DNA of 64,000 bases from Planobispora longispora (GTDB lineage Bacteria > Actinomycetota > Actinomycetes > Streptosporangiales > Streptosporangiaceae), in the NCBI RefSeq assembly GCF_016863135.1, contig NZ_BOOH01000048.1, forward strand, positions 113,014-177,013. The letters run 5' to 3'. Made by a program: the position numbers and the translations under genes. Position 1 is the stretch's first letter; each line of letters begins with the position of its first letter. Below the pieces are notes generated by a model that did no database searches, was not told where the DNA came from, and worked only from the letters and a program-made list of their open reading frames with translations. Below are positions 17,250 through 25,754 of the stretch, one piece after another.

Positions 17250-17927
17250 ATGGCGACCGTTCTCGTGGTGGAAGACGACGAGTATGTGCGCTCCGCGATC
17301 ATCCAGGAACTGAGCAGGCGCCAGCATGCCGTGCGCAGCGCGGGGCGGGCTCTCGACGCGTTACGGGAGATCACCCAGAATCCTCCGGATGCGGTGATCC
17401 TCGATCTCGGCCTGCCCGATCTGGACGGGTCGGAGGCGCTGAAGATGATCCGCAGTGTCTCGAACGTCCCGGTCATCGTGGCGACGGCCCGGGACAACGA
17501 GGCGGAGATCGTCCGTCTGCTGGAGGCGGGGGCGGACGACTACCTGGTCAAGCCGTTCTCCGGCGACCACCTGAACGCCCGGCTGGACGCGGTGCTCCGG
17601 CGGGCGCGGAGCGCGAGTCCGCCGCAGGTGCTGCACGTGGGCGAGCTCGCGGTGGACCTGAACCGGCGTGAGGCCACCGTGAGCGGCGCACCGCTCACGC
17701 TGACGCGCCGGGAGTTCGACCTGCTGGCGTACCTGGCCGCGCGGGCCGACCGGGTGGTCTCCCGCAAGGAACTGCTCACCGAGGTGTGGAAGCAGTCCTA
17801 CGGCGACGACCAGACCATCGACGTGCATCTGTCGTGGCTGCGCCGCAAGCTCGGCGAGAGCGCCTCGGCCCCGAGGTATCTCCACACCGTCCGGGGGGTC
17901 GGCGTCATGCTGGTGGCGCCGCCGTGA
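17250..17927 (+). CDS. Two-component response regulator, OmpR/PhoB (winged helix) family
   Basis: The product has 225 residues from ATG 17250 (MATVLVVEDDEYVR). The receiver domain has the acidic pair EDD, the phosphoacceptor Asp in AVILDLGLPDLDG and the Lys in YLVKPFSG. The effector domain (from about residue 130) has the OmpR winged helix LTLTRREFDLLAYLAARADR and DDQTIDVHLSWLRRKLG. The frame is open ten codons upstream. No strong ribosome-binding site is visible, so it may be leaderless. The stop overlaps the kinase start (GTGA). The likely target near it is the divergent surface-protein gene (inference). Confidence 0.94.
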   Translation: MATVLVVEDDEYVRSAIIQELSRRQHAVRSAGRALDALREITQNPPDAVILDLGLPDLDGSEALKMIRSVSNVPVIVATARDNEAEIVRLLEAGADDYLVKPFSGDHLNARLDAVLRRARSASPPQVLHVGELAVDLNRREATVSGAPLTLTRREFDLLAYLAARADRVVSRKELLTEVWKQSYGDDQTIDVHLSWLRRKLGESASAPRYLHTVRGVGVMLVAPP

Positions 17928-19300
17928 GACGGACCCTCGCCCTGCTCGCGCTCGCCGGGGCGTCGATGATCGCCCTGGCCTTCCTCGTCCCCCTGGGGAT
18001 CTTCGTCAAGGAGGGCGCGACGGCCAGGGCCATGACCGAGGCCGAACGGCAGGCGTCCGCGCTCGTCCCGGTCCTGGCGATCACCGTGAACCCGGACCGG
18101 CTCCCGCACGCCCTGGCCAGCACCGGAGCGCAGGACCGCATCGCCCTGCACCTGCCGGGCGGCGGAACGGTCGGCACCGCCCGCGCCCCCGTCCAGACCG
18201 TGGCCGCTGTCTCCCGGCTCAACCGCGCCGTCACCGCCGAGACCGACAGCGGGTACCTCCTGCTGCGCCCGGTCGCCCTGGACGGCGACCGGACCGTGGT
18301 CATCGAGGTCTTCGTGCCCGCGCAGGAGCTCACCCGGGGCGTCACCTCCTCCTGGGCCGTCCTCACCGGGGTGGCGGTGGTGCTGGTCGCCGGATCGGTG
18401 CTGGTCGCCGACCGGCTCGGCATCCGGGTGGTGCGCTCGGCCCGCCGCCTGGGCCGGGCGGCGAGCGCGCTGGGCGCCGGGGACCTCACCGTCCGCATCA
18501 AGCCGGAGGGCCCGCCCGAGCTGGTCGCCGCCGGCGAGGCGTTCAACACCATGGCCGAGCACGTGGTCCAGCTGCTCGCCGCCGAGCGGGAGATGGCGGC
18601 CGACCTGTCGCACCGGCTGCGCACGCCGCTGACCGCGCTCCGGCTCAGCCTCGACCACCTGGGGCCCGAGGCGGAGCAGAGCCGGCACTCCCTCAGCCGG
18701 CTGGAGACCGAGGTGGACCAGATCATCGCGGCGGCCCGGGAGCCCTCGCGCGCGCCGGAGTTCGTCTCCTGCGACGCGGCCGAGGTGCTGCGCGAGCGGC
18801 TGACCTTCTGGTCCGCCCTGGCCGACGACCAGCACCGCCGGTGGGAGCTGATCGGCGCGGAGGCGCCCGTCCGGGTCCCGGTCGCGGCCACCGAGCTGAG
18901 CGCGGTGCTGGACGCCCTGCTGGGCAACGTGTTCCGGCACACCCCGCAGGGCGCGGCGTTCACCGTGACCCTGCACCAGGGCGCCGGCACGGTCGGCATC
19001 CTGGTCGCCGACGGCGGTCCCGGCATCCCGGACCCCGAGGCGGCGCTGCGGCGCGGGGCCAGCGGCTCGGGCTCCACCGGGCTGGGCCTGGACATCGCCC
19101 GCCAGCTCGCCGAGTCCTCCGGCGGCGACCTGCGGGTCGACCGCTCCTCCCTCGGCGGCGCCAGAGTGCAGCTGTGGTTCCGCACCGACCGCCGGGACCG
19201 CACGCCGCGCGCCACCCGGAGACTGGTCCGCAACCGGTGGCCGGGCGCGGCCCGGAAGCTGGGCCGTTCCCGCTGGTCGCGCGCGGCCCGGACTCCCTAG
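17924..19300 (+). CDS. Sensor histidine kinase
   Basis: The product has 458 residues. It starts at GTG 17924, inside the GTGA overlap with the response regulator. The order is an N-terminal membrane segment (LALLALAGASMIALAFLVPL), an extracellular sensor of about 110 residues, a second membrane segment (WAVLTGVAVVLVAGSVLVA), a HAMP linker, the HisKA box DLSHRLRTPLTALRLSL with the phosphorylated His, and an HATPase domain with N box LLGNVFRHT, G1 ADGGPGIPD and G2 STGLGLDIA. The C-terminal 40 residues are a basic tail (RRLVRNRWPGAARKLGRSRW). The signal is unknown. Confidence 0.94.
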   Translation: MRRTLALLALAGASMIALAFLVPLGIFVKEGATARAMTEAERQASALVPVLAITVNPDRLPHALASTGAQDRIALHLPGGGTVGTARAPVQTVAAVSRLNRAVTAETDSGYLLLRPVALDGDRTVVIEVFVPAQELTRGVTSSWAVLTGVAVVLVAGSVLVADRLGIRVVRSARRLGRAASALGAGDLTVRIKPEGPPELVAAGEAFNTMAEHVVQLLAAEREMAADLSHRLRTPLTALRLSLDHLGPEAEQSRHSLSRLETEVDQIIAAAREPSRAPEFVSCDAAEVLRERLTFWSALADDQHRRWELIGAEAPVRVPVAATELSAVLDALLGNVFRHTPQGAAFTVTLHQGAGTVGILVADGGPGIPDPEAALRRGASGSGSTGLGLDIARQLAESSGGDLRVDRSSLGGARVQLWFRTDRRDRTPRATRRLVRNRWPGAARKLGRSRWSRAARTP

Positions 19301-19394
19301 CCGATCCCGGGCGCCCGCATCACGGCGAAAACGCCTCGCATGCCCGGCTCTCGGGCGCGGGCCGCGGTCGCGAAGACCGGGGTCGCGGTCGGCG

Positions 19395-22300
19395 CTACGC
19401 GCCGAGCAGGGCGAGGGCCTCCTCGCGGGTCATCGACGCGCCCCGCGCGAAGGTCTTCTCGAACACCGCGTCACCGAGCCGGACGCGGGCCGCCGCCGTC
19501 AGCCGCGCCACATCGGCGTCCGCGACGATCGCCGTCCCGCGCAGCGCCGTCCCCGCCCCGAGCAGCAGCGCCGCGCGATTCCCGTCGCCGTCCAGCAGCG
19601 CGACGCCGGAGAGCGCCTCGGCCAGCGTCGCCAGCATCCCCATGTCCTGGTGCCTGGCGGCCGTGGTCCGCGCCCTGCGGTACCAGCTCAGCGCGGTGGC
19701 GGCGGTTCCCCCGGCCTCCGCCGTCAGCCCCAGCTCGATCATGATGAGAGCGCGGGTCTCCTCGAACCCGAACCAGCCCTCCGGACACGCCGCCAGAGCC
19801 GTCTCCAGCCATCGACGCGCCTCGGCGAGATCGCCCCGGGTCCGGGCCAGACGGCCCAGGACGCGCCCCGCCTGGGCGAGCGCGTCCGCCGCCCCCGCCC
19901 CGCGGGCGATCTCCATCGCGTGCTCGCCGTCCCGGCGCGCGCCCTCGTCGTCGCCGGTGCACGCGCGCAGGGACGCCCGCAGGCACAGCCGTTCCGCCAC
20001 GTCGTCATCCGCGCCCAGCTCGCGAGAGGCCGCGATGCTCTCATCGACCAGGGCCAGGGCCCGGCCGAAGTCGCCGCGCATCTCAGCGATCCTGGCCAGC
20101 TCGGCGTGGGCCACCGAGAGACCCCACCGCTCTCCGGCCGCGCGGAACCCGTCGAGCGCCGTGGACAGCTCCCGCTCGGCATCGCCGACCTGCCCGCCGT
20201 ACAGCAGAACCAGCCCGTCGCCGACATGACCGAGCGCCTGGCTCCAGGGGTCCGAGCCGACCAGGAAACGGTGATCGGTCACCGGGTTCAGGGAGTCGAC
20301 GTCGGGGACGCCCATGGCCATGCCCCACAGCATGGTCACGAACGGCTGCCGGGGCGGTCGCCCGGCGGCGAGCACGGCGTCGACGGCGACGCGCAGATGG
20401 TCGTCGAACTCGGCACGGGACCCGCTCGAGGCGATGCTGAGGACGCACACGGCGTACTCCTCCTCCAGCCCCGCCGGGACCCGCGTGCCGACCAGCCGGG
20501 CGAGCTCCCGGGCCAGCGCCGCGCCCTCGCTGCGCAACCCGCGCAGCCACCAGTACGGCATCAGCGCGGCGAGCAGGCGCAGCGCCCGCTCGACGTCGGC
20601 GTCCTCGACCGTACGGCGCAGCGCGGCGTGCAGGTTGTCCCGCTCGGCGTCCAGCCGGGCCAGCCACTCCAGTTGCTCGGCGCCGAGCAGGTACGGCCCG
20701 GCGCGCAGCGCCAGAGCGAGGAAGTGGTCGGCGTGGGCCCGGCGCAGCCGCTCGGCCTCCCCGGCCGCGGCGAGCTGCCCGGCGCAGAAGGCGCGGATCG
20801 TCTCCAGCATCCGGTACCGGCCCCCGGCCACCTCCACCAGCGACTTGTCCACCAGCGAGGCCAAGACGTCATCGGTGTCGGCCATGCCATGGGGATCAGA
20901 CGCACCATCCGGACCGGTCATGCCTCCGGAACCGTCCACACCGTCCGAATCGGCCACACCATCCGGACCGGTGATGCCGCCGGGACCGGCCGCGTCGTCG
21001 GCGTCGCCGGCCGCGCACACCGCCGTGGCCGTCTCCAGCGTGGCCCCACCGGCGAAGACCGTCAATCGCCGCGCCAGCCCGCGCTCGGCCTCGTCCAGCA
21101 GTTCCCAGCTCCACTCCACCACCGCGCGCAAGGTGCGGTGGCGCGGCTGGGCGGTGCGGCTGCCGCGTGAGAGCAGTCCGAAGCGGTCGTCGAGCCGGGC
21201 GGCGACCTCGGTCAGGGTCAGCGAGCGCAGCCGGGCCGCGGCCAGCTCGATGGCCAGCGGCAGGCCGTCCAGTGCCCGGCAGATGCGCACCGCGGTCCCG
21301 GCGTCGGCGCCGCGCAGGACGAAGTCCGGCCGGACCGCCGTCGCCCGGTCGACGAACAGCCGCACCGCGGGATAACCGAGCGCGTCCTGCGGGGACGCCC
21401 CGGGAGGCGGCAGCCGCAGGGAGGCGAGCGGGTAGAGGTTCTCACCGGTGATGCCGAGCGCTTCCCGGCTGGTGGCCAGGATCCTCAGCCGGGGGCAGGC
21501 GCCCAGCAGCCGGGCGGCGAGCGCGGCGGCGGCGTCGACCACGTGCTCGCAGTTGTCCAGTATGAGCAGGGCCTCCCGGCCGGTGAGCGCCGCCACCATC
21601 CGCTCGACGGCATCCGGGGTGGGGCGGCCGGGCATCGGCGGCGCGATTCCGGCCTCCCGCAGGCCGAGCGCGCCGAGCACCGTCTGGGGGACCTCGGCCC
21701 CGTCCGTGACCGCGGACAGGTCGGCGAAGCGGACCTCGCCGGACGCCCGTCCCGCCGCCTCCAGCGCCAGCCGGGTCTTGCCCGCTCCCCCGGGCCCGGT
21801 GAGCGTGACGAGCCTTCCCCCGTCGAGCAGGGCGCCGACCCGCGTCAGTTCCTCTCCTCGCCCGACGAAGCTCGTGAGCTGCGCGGGGAGTCCGGCACGC
21901 GGGCCGCCCGCGACCGCGGTCCCGCCCTCGGCCCCCGGATCACCGGCTCCCTCCGCGCCGGGACGCGTGCCCGGGGTGAGCGGGGCGGTCCCCGTCTCCG
22001 CGACCCGCTCCGCGCTTTCCGGCGCGGAGCCCGCCGCAGCCGCCCGGCCCGCATCACCCGGCGAAGGGCTCGTCCCGGCGACCGGCTCCCCGTCTCCCCG
22101 CGAAAACCTCACCTCGGCCGCCCGGTCCGCATCACCCGGCGCAGGGCGCACCCCGGCCGCCCGTCCCGCGCCGCCCGCGGGGGCGGCGAGCGAGGGGTCG
22201 GCCCGGAGCATCGCCAGGTGCAGGGCCGCGAGATCAGGCCCGGGATCCGCGCCGAGTTCCTCGGCGAGGGCCTGCCGGGCCTCCTCGTAGGCGGCCAGGG

Positions 22301-22928
22301 CCTCGGCCTGGCGGCCGCTGCCGTACAGCGCCCGCATGAGCTGCCCGCGCGTCCGCTCCCGAAGCGGGTGGGCGGTCACCAGGTCCCGGAGCTCTCCGAC
22401 CAGCGTCCGGTGCTCGCCCATGGCCAGCTCGGCCTCGATCCGGTCCTCGACGGCGCCCAGGCGCAGCTCCTCCAGCCTCGCGGCGTGCCCTTCCGCGAAC
22501 GGGGCCTCGCCTGCGTCCGCGAACGCCGGCCCCCGCCACAGGCCGAGCGCGTCCCGCAGGAGCGCCGCCGCGTCCGCGGGGTCGCCCGCGGCCAGGGCGC
22601 GCCGTCCCGCGAGCGCCAGCCGCTCGAACCGGTGGGCGTCGACGTCCTCGGCCGCCGCGACGAGCCGGTAGCCCGCCGGGTGCCCCTCGACCGCGCCGGC
22701 CCGCCGCAGCTGCTGACGGAGCCGGGAGACCTGCGACTGGAGGGCGTTGGCGGCGTTGGCCGGCGGCTCGTCGCCGTACAGGCCGTAGATCAGGCGTTCC
22801 GCGGTGACCAGCCGCCCGGCCTCGACCGCCAGCATCGCGAGCAGCGCGCGGACCCGGGGCCCGCCCACCGCGACCGCCTCGCCGTCGGCACCCCGCACTT
22901 CCACCGCGCCCAGAACGCCGAACCGCAT
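19395..22928 (-). CDS. AfsR/SARP-type transcriptional regulator with NB-ARC ATPase and TPR domains (2)
   Basis: The product has 1177 residues. The winged helix starts at MRFGVLGAVEVRG, then come the activation domain to about residue 245 and the NB-ARC module with P-loop LTGPGGAGKTRLALEA and Walker B EALLILDNCEH. A TPR region fills the C-terminal half. Two low-complexity inserts stand out: an Ala/Gly/Pro/Glu linker of about 90 residues before NB-ARC, and a run of six-residue G-P-D-G-type repeats near 20.9 kb. The ATG at 22928 lies 8 bases after a GATAAT-like -10, so the mRNA may be leaderless. Its targets are unknown; it lies between the two-component system and a sigma gene. Confidence 0.92.
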   Translation of the reverse strand: MRFGVLGAVEVRGADGEAVAVGGPRVRALLAMLAVEAGRLVTAERLIYGLYGDEPPANAANALQSQVSRLRQQLRRAGAVEGHPAGYRLVAAAEDVDAHRFERLALAGRRALAAGDPADAAALLRDALGLWRGPAFADAGEAPFAEGHAARLEELRLGAVEDRIEAELAMGEHRTLVGELRDLVTAHPLRERTRGQLMRALYGSGRQAEALAAYEEARQALAEELGADPGPDLAALHLAMLRADPSLAAPAGGAGRAAGVRPAPGDADRAAEVRFSRGDGEPVAGTSPSPGDAGRAAAAGSAPESAERVAETGTAPLTPGTRPGAEGAGDPGAEGGTAVAGGPRAGLPAQLTSFVGRGEELTRVGALLDGGRLVTLTGPGGAGKTRLALEAAGRASGEVRFADLSAVTDGAEVPQTVLGALGLREAGIAPPMPGRPTPDAVERMVAALTGREALLILDNCEHVVDAAAALAARLLGACPRLRILATSREALGITGENLYPLASLRLPPPGASPQDALGYPAVRLFVDRATAVRPDFVLRGADAGTAVRICRALDGLPLAIELAAARLRSLTLTEVAARLDDRFGLLSRGSRTAQPRHRTLRAVVEWSWELLDEAERGLARRLTVFAGGATLETATAVCAAGDADDAAGPGGITGPDGVADSDGVDGSGGMTGPDGASDPHGMADTDDVLASLVDKSLVEVAGGRYRMLETIRAFCAGQLAAAGEAERLRRAHADHFLALALRAGPYLLGAEQLEWLARLDAERDNLHAALRRTVEDADVERALRLLAALMPYWWLRGLRSEGAALARELARLVGTRVPAGLEEEYAVCVLSIASSGSRAEFDDHLRVAVDAVLAAGRPPRQPFVTMLWGMAMGVPDVDSLNPVTDHRFLVGSDPWSQALGHVGDGLVLLYGGQVGDAERELSTALDGFRAAGERWGLSVAHAELARIAEMRGDFGRALALVDESIAASRELGADDDVAERLCLRASLRACTGDDEGARRDGEHAMEIARGAGAADALAQAGRVLGRLARTRGDLAEARRWLETALAACPEGWFGFEETRALIMIELGLTAEAGGTAATALSWYRRARTTAARHQDMGMLATLAEALSGVALLDGDGNRAALLLGAGTALRGTAIVADADVARLTAAARVRLGDAVFEKTFARGASMTREEALALLGA
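20862..20987 (-). repeat. 18-bp in-frame tandem repeat inside the second AfsR-like gene
   Basis: Seven imperfect 18-bp units encode hexads such as GPGGIT, GPDGVA, DSDGVD, GSGGMT, GPDGAS and DPHGMA. They insert a flexible acidic loop into the winged-helix region that follows the NB-ARC domain. Confidence 0.7.
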
Positions 22929-22975
22929 GGCACCGATTATCCCGATTTATATAGGCATATCGCCAATCCCATAGA

Positions 22976-23959
22976 TCATTCCGTTGCCGGAGGGGGGACG
23001 ACCGGGGCGCCGAAGAGCGGGATCAGCCGCTCGGCGTCGAGGTAGGTGGTGATGCCGCCGATCAGCCCCTCGGACACGTCGAGGAGGACCAGCGCGAAGG
23101 GGGCGTAGGCGCCGTCGGGGCCGGGCCGCAGCTGCCAGAACGCCGGCGAGCCGTTCGCCGGGACCGGGACGAGGCGCGCGCCCGCGCAGGACGCCTCCGG
23201 ATCCAGCAGCGCCGGCCTGATCCGGTCGCGGCCGCGGAGCCACCAGGCGAAGGGAGGCATCGACATCGTGGCGTCCTCGTGCAGCAGGGCCACGAGCGCG
23301 GCGACGTCGTGGCGCTCGAACGCGGCGCAGTAACGGGCGAGCAGCTCGCGCTGGGCCGGATCGGACGGCCGGAACGGCTCGCCCGGCACGGTGTCGATCG
23401 CCCTGAGCGTCGCCCTCGCCCGCTGCAGCGCGCTGGTCACCGACGCGACGGTGGTCTCCAGCAGGTGCGCCACCTCCTCGGCCTTCCAGGCCAGGACATC
23501 GCGCAGGATCAGCACGGCCCGCTGCCGGGGCGGCAGGTGCTGGAGCGCGGCGATGAACGCCAGGCGGATCGTCTCGCGCCGCACGGCCGTCTCCTCCGGA
23601 TCGCCGTCCGCGGGCAGCACGAGGCCGTCCGGAACCGGCTGGACCCACGCCCCCTCCGGGAGCGGCGCGCCGATGTCCGCCCCGGCGTCCGCCGCCCGGC
23701 TGAGATCCATGGCCAGCGCCCGGCGCTGCGCGCTGCGCAGCATGTCGAGGCAGACGTTGGTGGCGATGCTGTAGAGCCACGTCCGCGGCGAGGCCCGCCG
23801 CTCGTCGTAGCGGCCGGACGACCGCCAGGCCCGCAGGAGCGTTTCCTGAACGGCGTCCTCGGCCTCGAACCCGGACCCGAGCAACCGGTAACAGTAACCG
23901 ACCAGTTCACCCCGGAACGGCTCGAACCGGGCCGCTTCGCCGACCGCTGTCTCCACCAC
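22976..23959 (-). CDS. SigG-like ECF sigma factor with SnoaL-like C-terminal domain
   Basis: The product has 327 residues. Region 2 reads FRGELVGYCYRLLGSGFEAE with DAVQETLLRAWRS and ASPRTWLYSIATNVCLDMLR. Region 4 reads LQHLPPRQRAVLILRDVLAW and ATVASVTSALQRARATL. A SnoaL-like domain follows from about residue 205 (LARYCAAFERHDVAALVALL, DATMSMPPFAWWLRG). This layout is that of mycobacterial SigG. It starts at GTG 23959. It is a single gene on the same strand as the AfsR-like gene 47 bp downstream, so a shared transcript is possible. No anti-sigma gene is adjacent. Confidence 0.92.
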   Translation of the reverse strand: MVETAVGEAARFEPFRGELVGYCYRLLGSGFEAEDAVQETLLRAWRSSGRYDERRASPRTWLYSIATNVCLDMLRSAQRRALAMDLSRAADAGADIGAPLPEGAWVQPVPDGLVLPADGDPEETAVRRETIRLAFIAALQHLPPRQRAVLILRDVLAWKAEEVAHLLETTVASVTSALQRARATLRAIDTVPGEPFRPSDPAQRELLARYCAAFERHDVAALVALLHEDATMSMPPFAWWLRGRDRIRPALLDPEASCAGARLVPVPANGSPAFWQLRPGPDGAYAPFALVLLDVSEGLIGGITTYLDAERLIPLFGAPVVPPPATE

Positions 23960-24078
23960 GCCCCGACCCTACGCGTCACCGCCGACACATCACGGCGGCG
24001 ACCGACGGGTTCCCGCCCCACCGATGAGTTCCCGCCCCACCGATGAGTTTCCGGCTCCGCGCCCGTACCCAGGTGGAG

Positions 24079-24100
24079 GGCGCACAGCGGTCTGTGCGCC
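24079..24100 (+). promoter_or_regulatory. Perfect hairpin/operator-like inverted repeat before the maleylpyruvate isomerase-family gene
   Basis: The arms GGCGCACAG (24079-24087) and CTGTGCGCC (24092-24100) have a 4-base centre. They end just before the AGGAGG ribosome-binding site (24105-24110). It may be a repressor site or an RNA hairpin that affects translation. Upstream, a 19-bp unit (GTTCCCGCCCCACCGATGA) is tandemly repeated at about 24010-24047. Confidence 0.45.
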
Positions 24101-24116
24101 GGACAGGAGGCATGTG

Positions 24117-24752
24117 ATGACCGAAGACCTTCTCCGGGCCGAGGTGGCGGCGGAACGCCGCGAGCAGGCGGACCTGCTCGCCGGCCTCCGGCCGGAGCAG
24201 TGGGACGCGCCCACGCTGTGCGACGGCTGGCGGGTGCGCGAGGTGGTGGCCCACACGACGATGCCCTTCCGGACCTCGCTCCGGCGGACGTTGGCGGAGC
24301 TGGTGAAGGCCCGCGGAGACATCAATCGCATGGCCGACCGGTGCGCGCGCCGCGACGCCGCCGAGTTGCCGCCCGAGAAGCTGCTGGCCTCGCTGCGGGA
24401 CAACGTCGCGCACCCCTGGACCCCTCCCGGCGGAGGCGTCCGGGGGGCGCTCTCGCACGACGTCATCCACGGACTCGACATCACGGTGGGGCTGGGCCTC
24501 GACCGCCTGGTCCCCCCGGAGCGGGTCGCCGTGGTGCTGGCCGGGATGCGGCCGAAGAACCTCGCCTTCTTCGGGACCGATCTGACGGGGGTCGCGCTGC
24601 GGGCGACCGACCTCGACTGGAGTCACGGTACGGGGGCACCGGTCCGCGGCCTCGCGCAGGACCTCCTGCTCGTCCTGTGCGGACGGCGCCTGCCGCCGGG
24701 CCGCCTCGACGGCGAGGCCGCCCCGCGGTTCTCCCGGCGGGCCGGGGGGTGA
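24117..24752 (+). CDS. Maleylpyruvate isomerase family mycothiol-dependent enzyme
   Basis: The product has 211 residues from ATG 24117 (CAGGAGG 6 bases upstream; an in-frame GTG lies one codon earlier). The family pattern is clear: an N-terminal DinB-like four-helix bundle with LRPEQWDAPTLCDGWRVREV, VAHTTMP and the metal-site stretch ALSHDVIHGLDITVGLG. Members use mycothiol or act as DinB-like thiol transferases. The true substrate of this paralogue is not known, since actinobacteria have many. It is read alone, ending 4 bp before a strong hairpin. Confidence 0.88.
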   Translation: MTEDLLRAEVAAERREQADLLAGLRPEQWDAPTLCDGWRVREVVAHTTMPFRTSLRRTLAELVKARGDINRMADRCARRDAAELPPEKLLASLRDNVAHPWTPPGGGVRGALSHDVIHGLDITVGLGLDRLVPPERVAVVLAGMRPKNLAFFGTDLTGVALRATDLDWSHGTGAPVRGLAQDLLLVLCGRRLPPGRLDGEAAPRFSRRAGG

Positions 24753-24756
24753 CCGG

Positions 24757-24805
24757 AAAACGACGAGATCCCGTCCGATCGAGGTGATCGGACGGGATCT
24801 CGTCG
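24757..24805 (-). terminator. Terminator of tRNA-Ala copy 2 (copy 3 of the shared hairpin)
   Basis: A perfect 20-bp stem (24761-24780 with 24786-24805) has a 5-nt loop. On the minus strand TTTT follows. It can also stop the plus-strand gene that ends at 24752. Confidence 0.85.
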
Positions 24806-24839
24806 ACATCCATCAGGCCGTCCGCGGGAACAGCCGGAG

Positions 24840-24912
24840 TGGAGCTATGGGGATTCGAACCCCAGACCTCTTCCATGCCATGGAAGCGCGCTACCAACTG
24901 CGCCATAGCCCC
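24840..24912 (-). tRNA. tRNA-Ala (GGC anticodon), copy 2
   Basis: The 73-nt sequence is identical to the gene at 9528-9600, including the G3-U70 pair and anticodon GGC. CCA is not encoded. The flanks differ except for the downstream terminator hairpin. Confidence 0.97.
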
Positions 24913-25036
24913 TGGTCACCGCTCCGAGTGCTCTCGTTGCGGCGCTCCGGAAGCATATAGGCACAACCGCCCGTTCACCTAATCGGCGACCGTACGGCCC
25001 GCGCCCGTCACCCGGGGATGCGAGCCGTGCGCGCGG

Positions 25037-25669
25037 TCAGGCCGGGGCGGCCTCGGGGTCGTCGTCGCTCTGGACCGGCTCCGGCAGGGTGCCGGCGTTG
25101 TGCTCCAGCAGGCGCCAGCCCTTGCGCCCCTCCTCCAGCACGGACCAGGAGCAGTTGCCCAGGCTGCCCAGGGCGGGCCAGTGCTGCTGGGGCAGGCCCA
25201 TCAGCATGGCGATGCCGAGCCGGATCGCGGCGCCGTGGGAGACCACGACCAGCAGCCCGTCGGGGCCGACCTGCTCGGCCCAGCGGCGCACCGCCGCCGA
25301 GACCCGCTTGGCGACGTCGCCGACGTCCTCACCCCCGGGGGCCTCCCAGGCGGCGAACTCGCGGGGCCAGCCCGAGGCGATCTCCTCGCGGGTCAGGCCC
25401 TCCCACTCACCGCCGCCGCGCTCGCGCAGGTCCTCGTCCACGGCCACGTCGAGGCCGGTGAGGCGGGCCAGCGCCTGTGCGGTGCCGGCGGCCCGCTGGA
25501 GATTGGAGGAGACGATGAGCTCGGGACGGAGCGTGGCGAGCATCGAGGCGGCGCGGGCCGCCTGGGCCAGGCCGGTCTCGTCGAGCGGGATGTCGGTGTG
25601 CCCCTGGAAACGGCGCTCGACGTTCCACAACGTCTGCCCGTGCCGCAGGCACAGGACGCGGCGGCTCAT
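25037..25669 (-). CDS. Histidine phosphatase family protein (phosphoglycerate mutase-like)
   Basis: The product has 210 residues. The catalytic His lies in the N-terminal RHGQT motif (VLCLRHGQTLWN). Further family residues are in SSNLQRAAGTAQALA, the acid in the RERGGGEWEG stretch and the second His in VVVSHGAAIR. The start is ATG 25669 behind GGCGGAG. It follows rsfS with an 85-bp gap. That order (nadD-rsfS-phosphatase) is conserved in actinobacteria, where related proteins serve as glucosyl-3-phosphoglycerate phosphatase or general phosphatases. The substrate here is not proven. Confidence 0.92.
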   Translation of the reverse strand: MSRRVLCLRHGQTLWNVERRFQGHTDIPLDETGLAQAARAASMLATLRPELIVSSNLQRAAGTAQALARLTGLDVAVDEDLRERGGGEWEGLTREEIASGWPREFAAWEAPGGEDVGDVAKRVSAAVRRWAEQVGPDGLLVVVSHGAAIRLGIAMLMGLPQQHWPALGSLGNCSWSVLEEGRKGWRLLEHNAGTLPEPVQSDDDPEAAPA

Positions 25670-25754
25670 GCTCCGCCCTCGCGGGGGCCCTCGCCGGGCG
25701 CCGGGACGGCGGCGCTCACCGGACCGCCGTCCGCGGTCCCGTCCTGTCCTCTCC

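Noticed and set aside
24010..24047. A 19-bp tandem repeat as iteron-like or replication signal
   Set aside because: There are only two copies, with no replication gene nearby. It is noted only as local slippage upstream of the isomerase-family gene.
9528..24912. An integrated island with tRNA-Ala copies as attachment sites
   Set aside because: There is no integrase, recombinase or excision gene in the segment. The similarity does not extend beyond tRNA and terminator, and both tRNAs are complete. A duplication is possible but not an integrative element.
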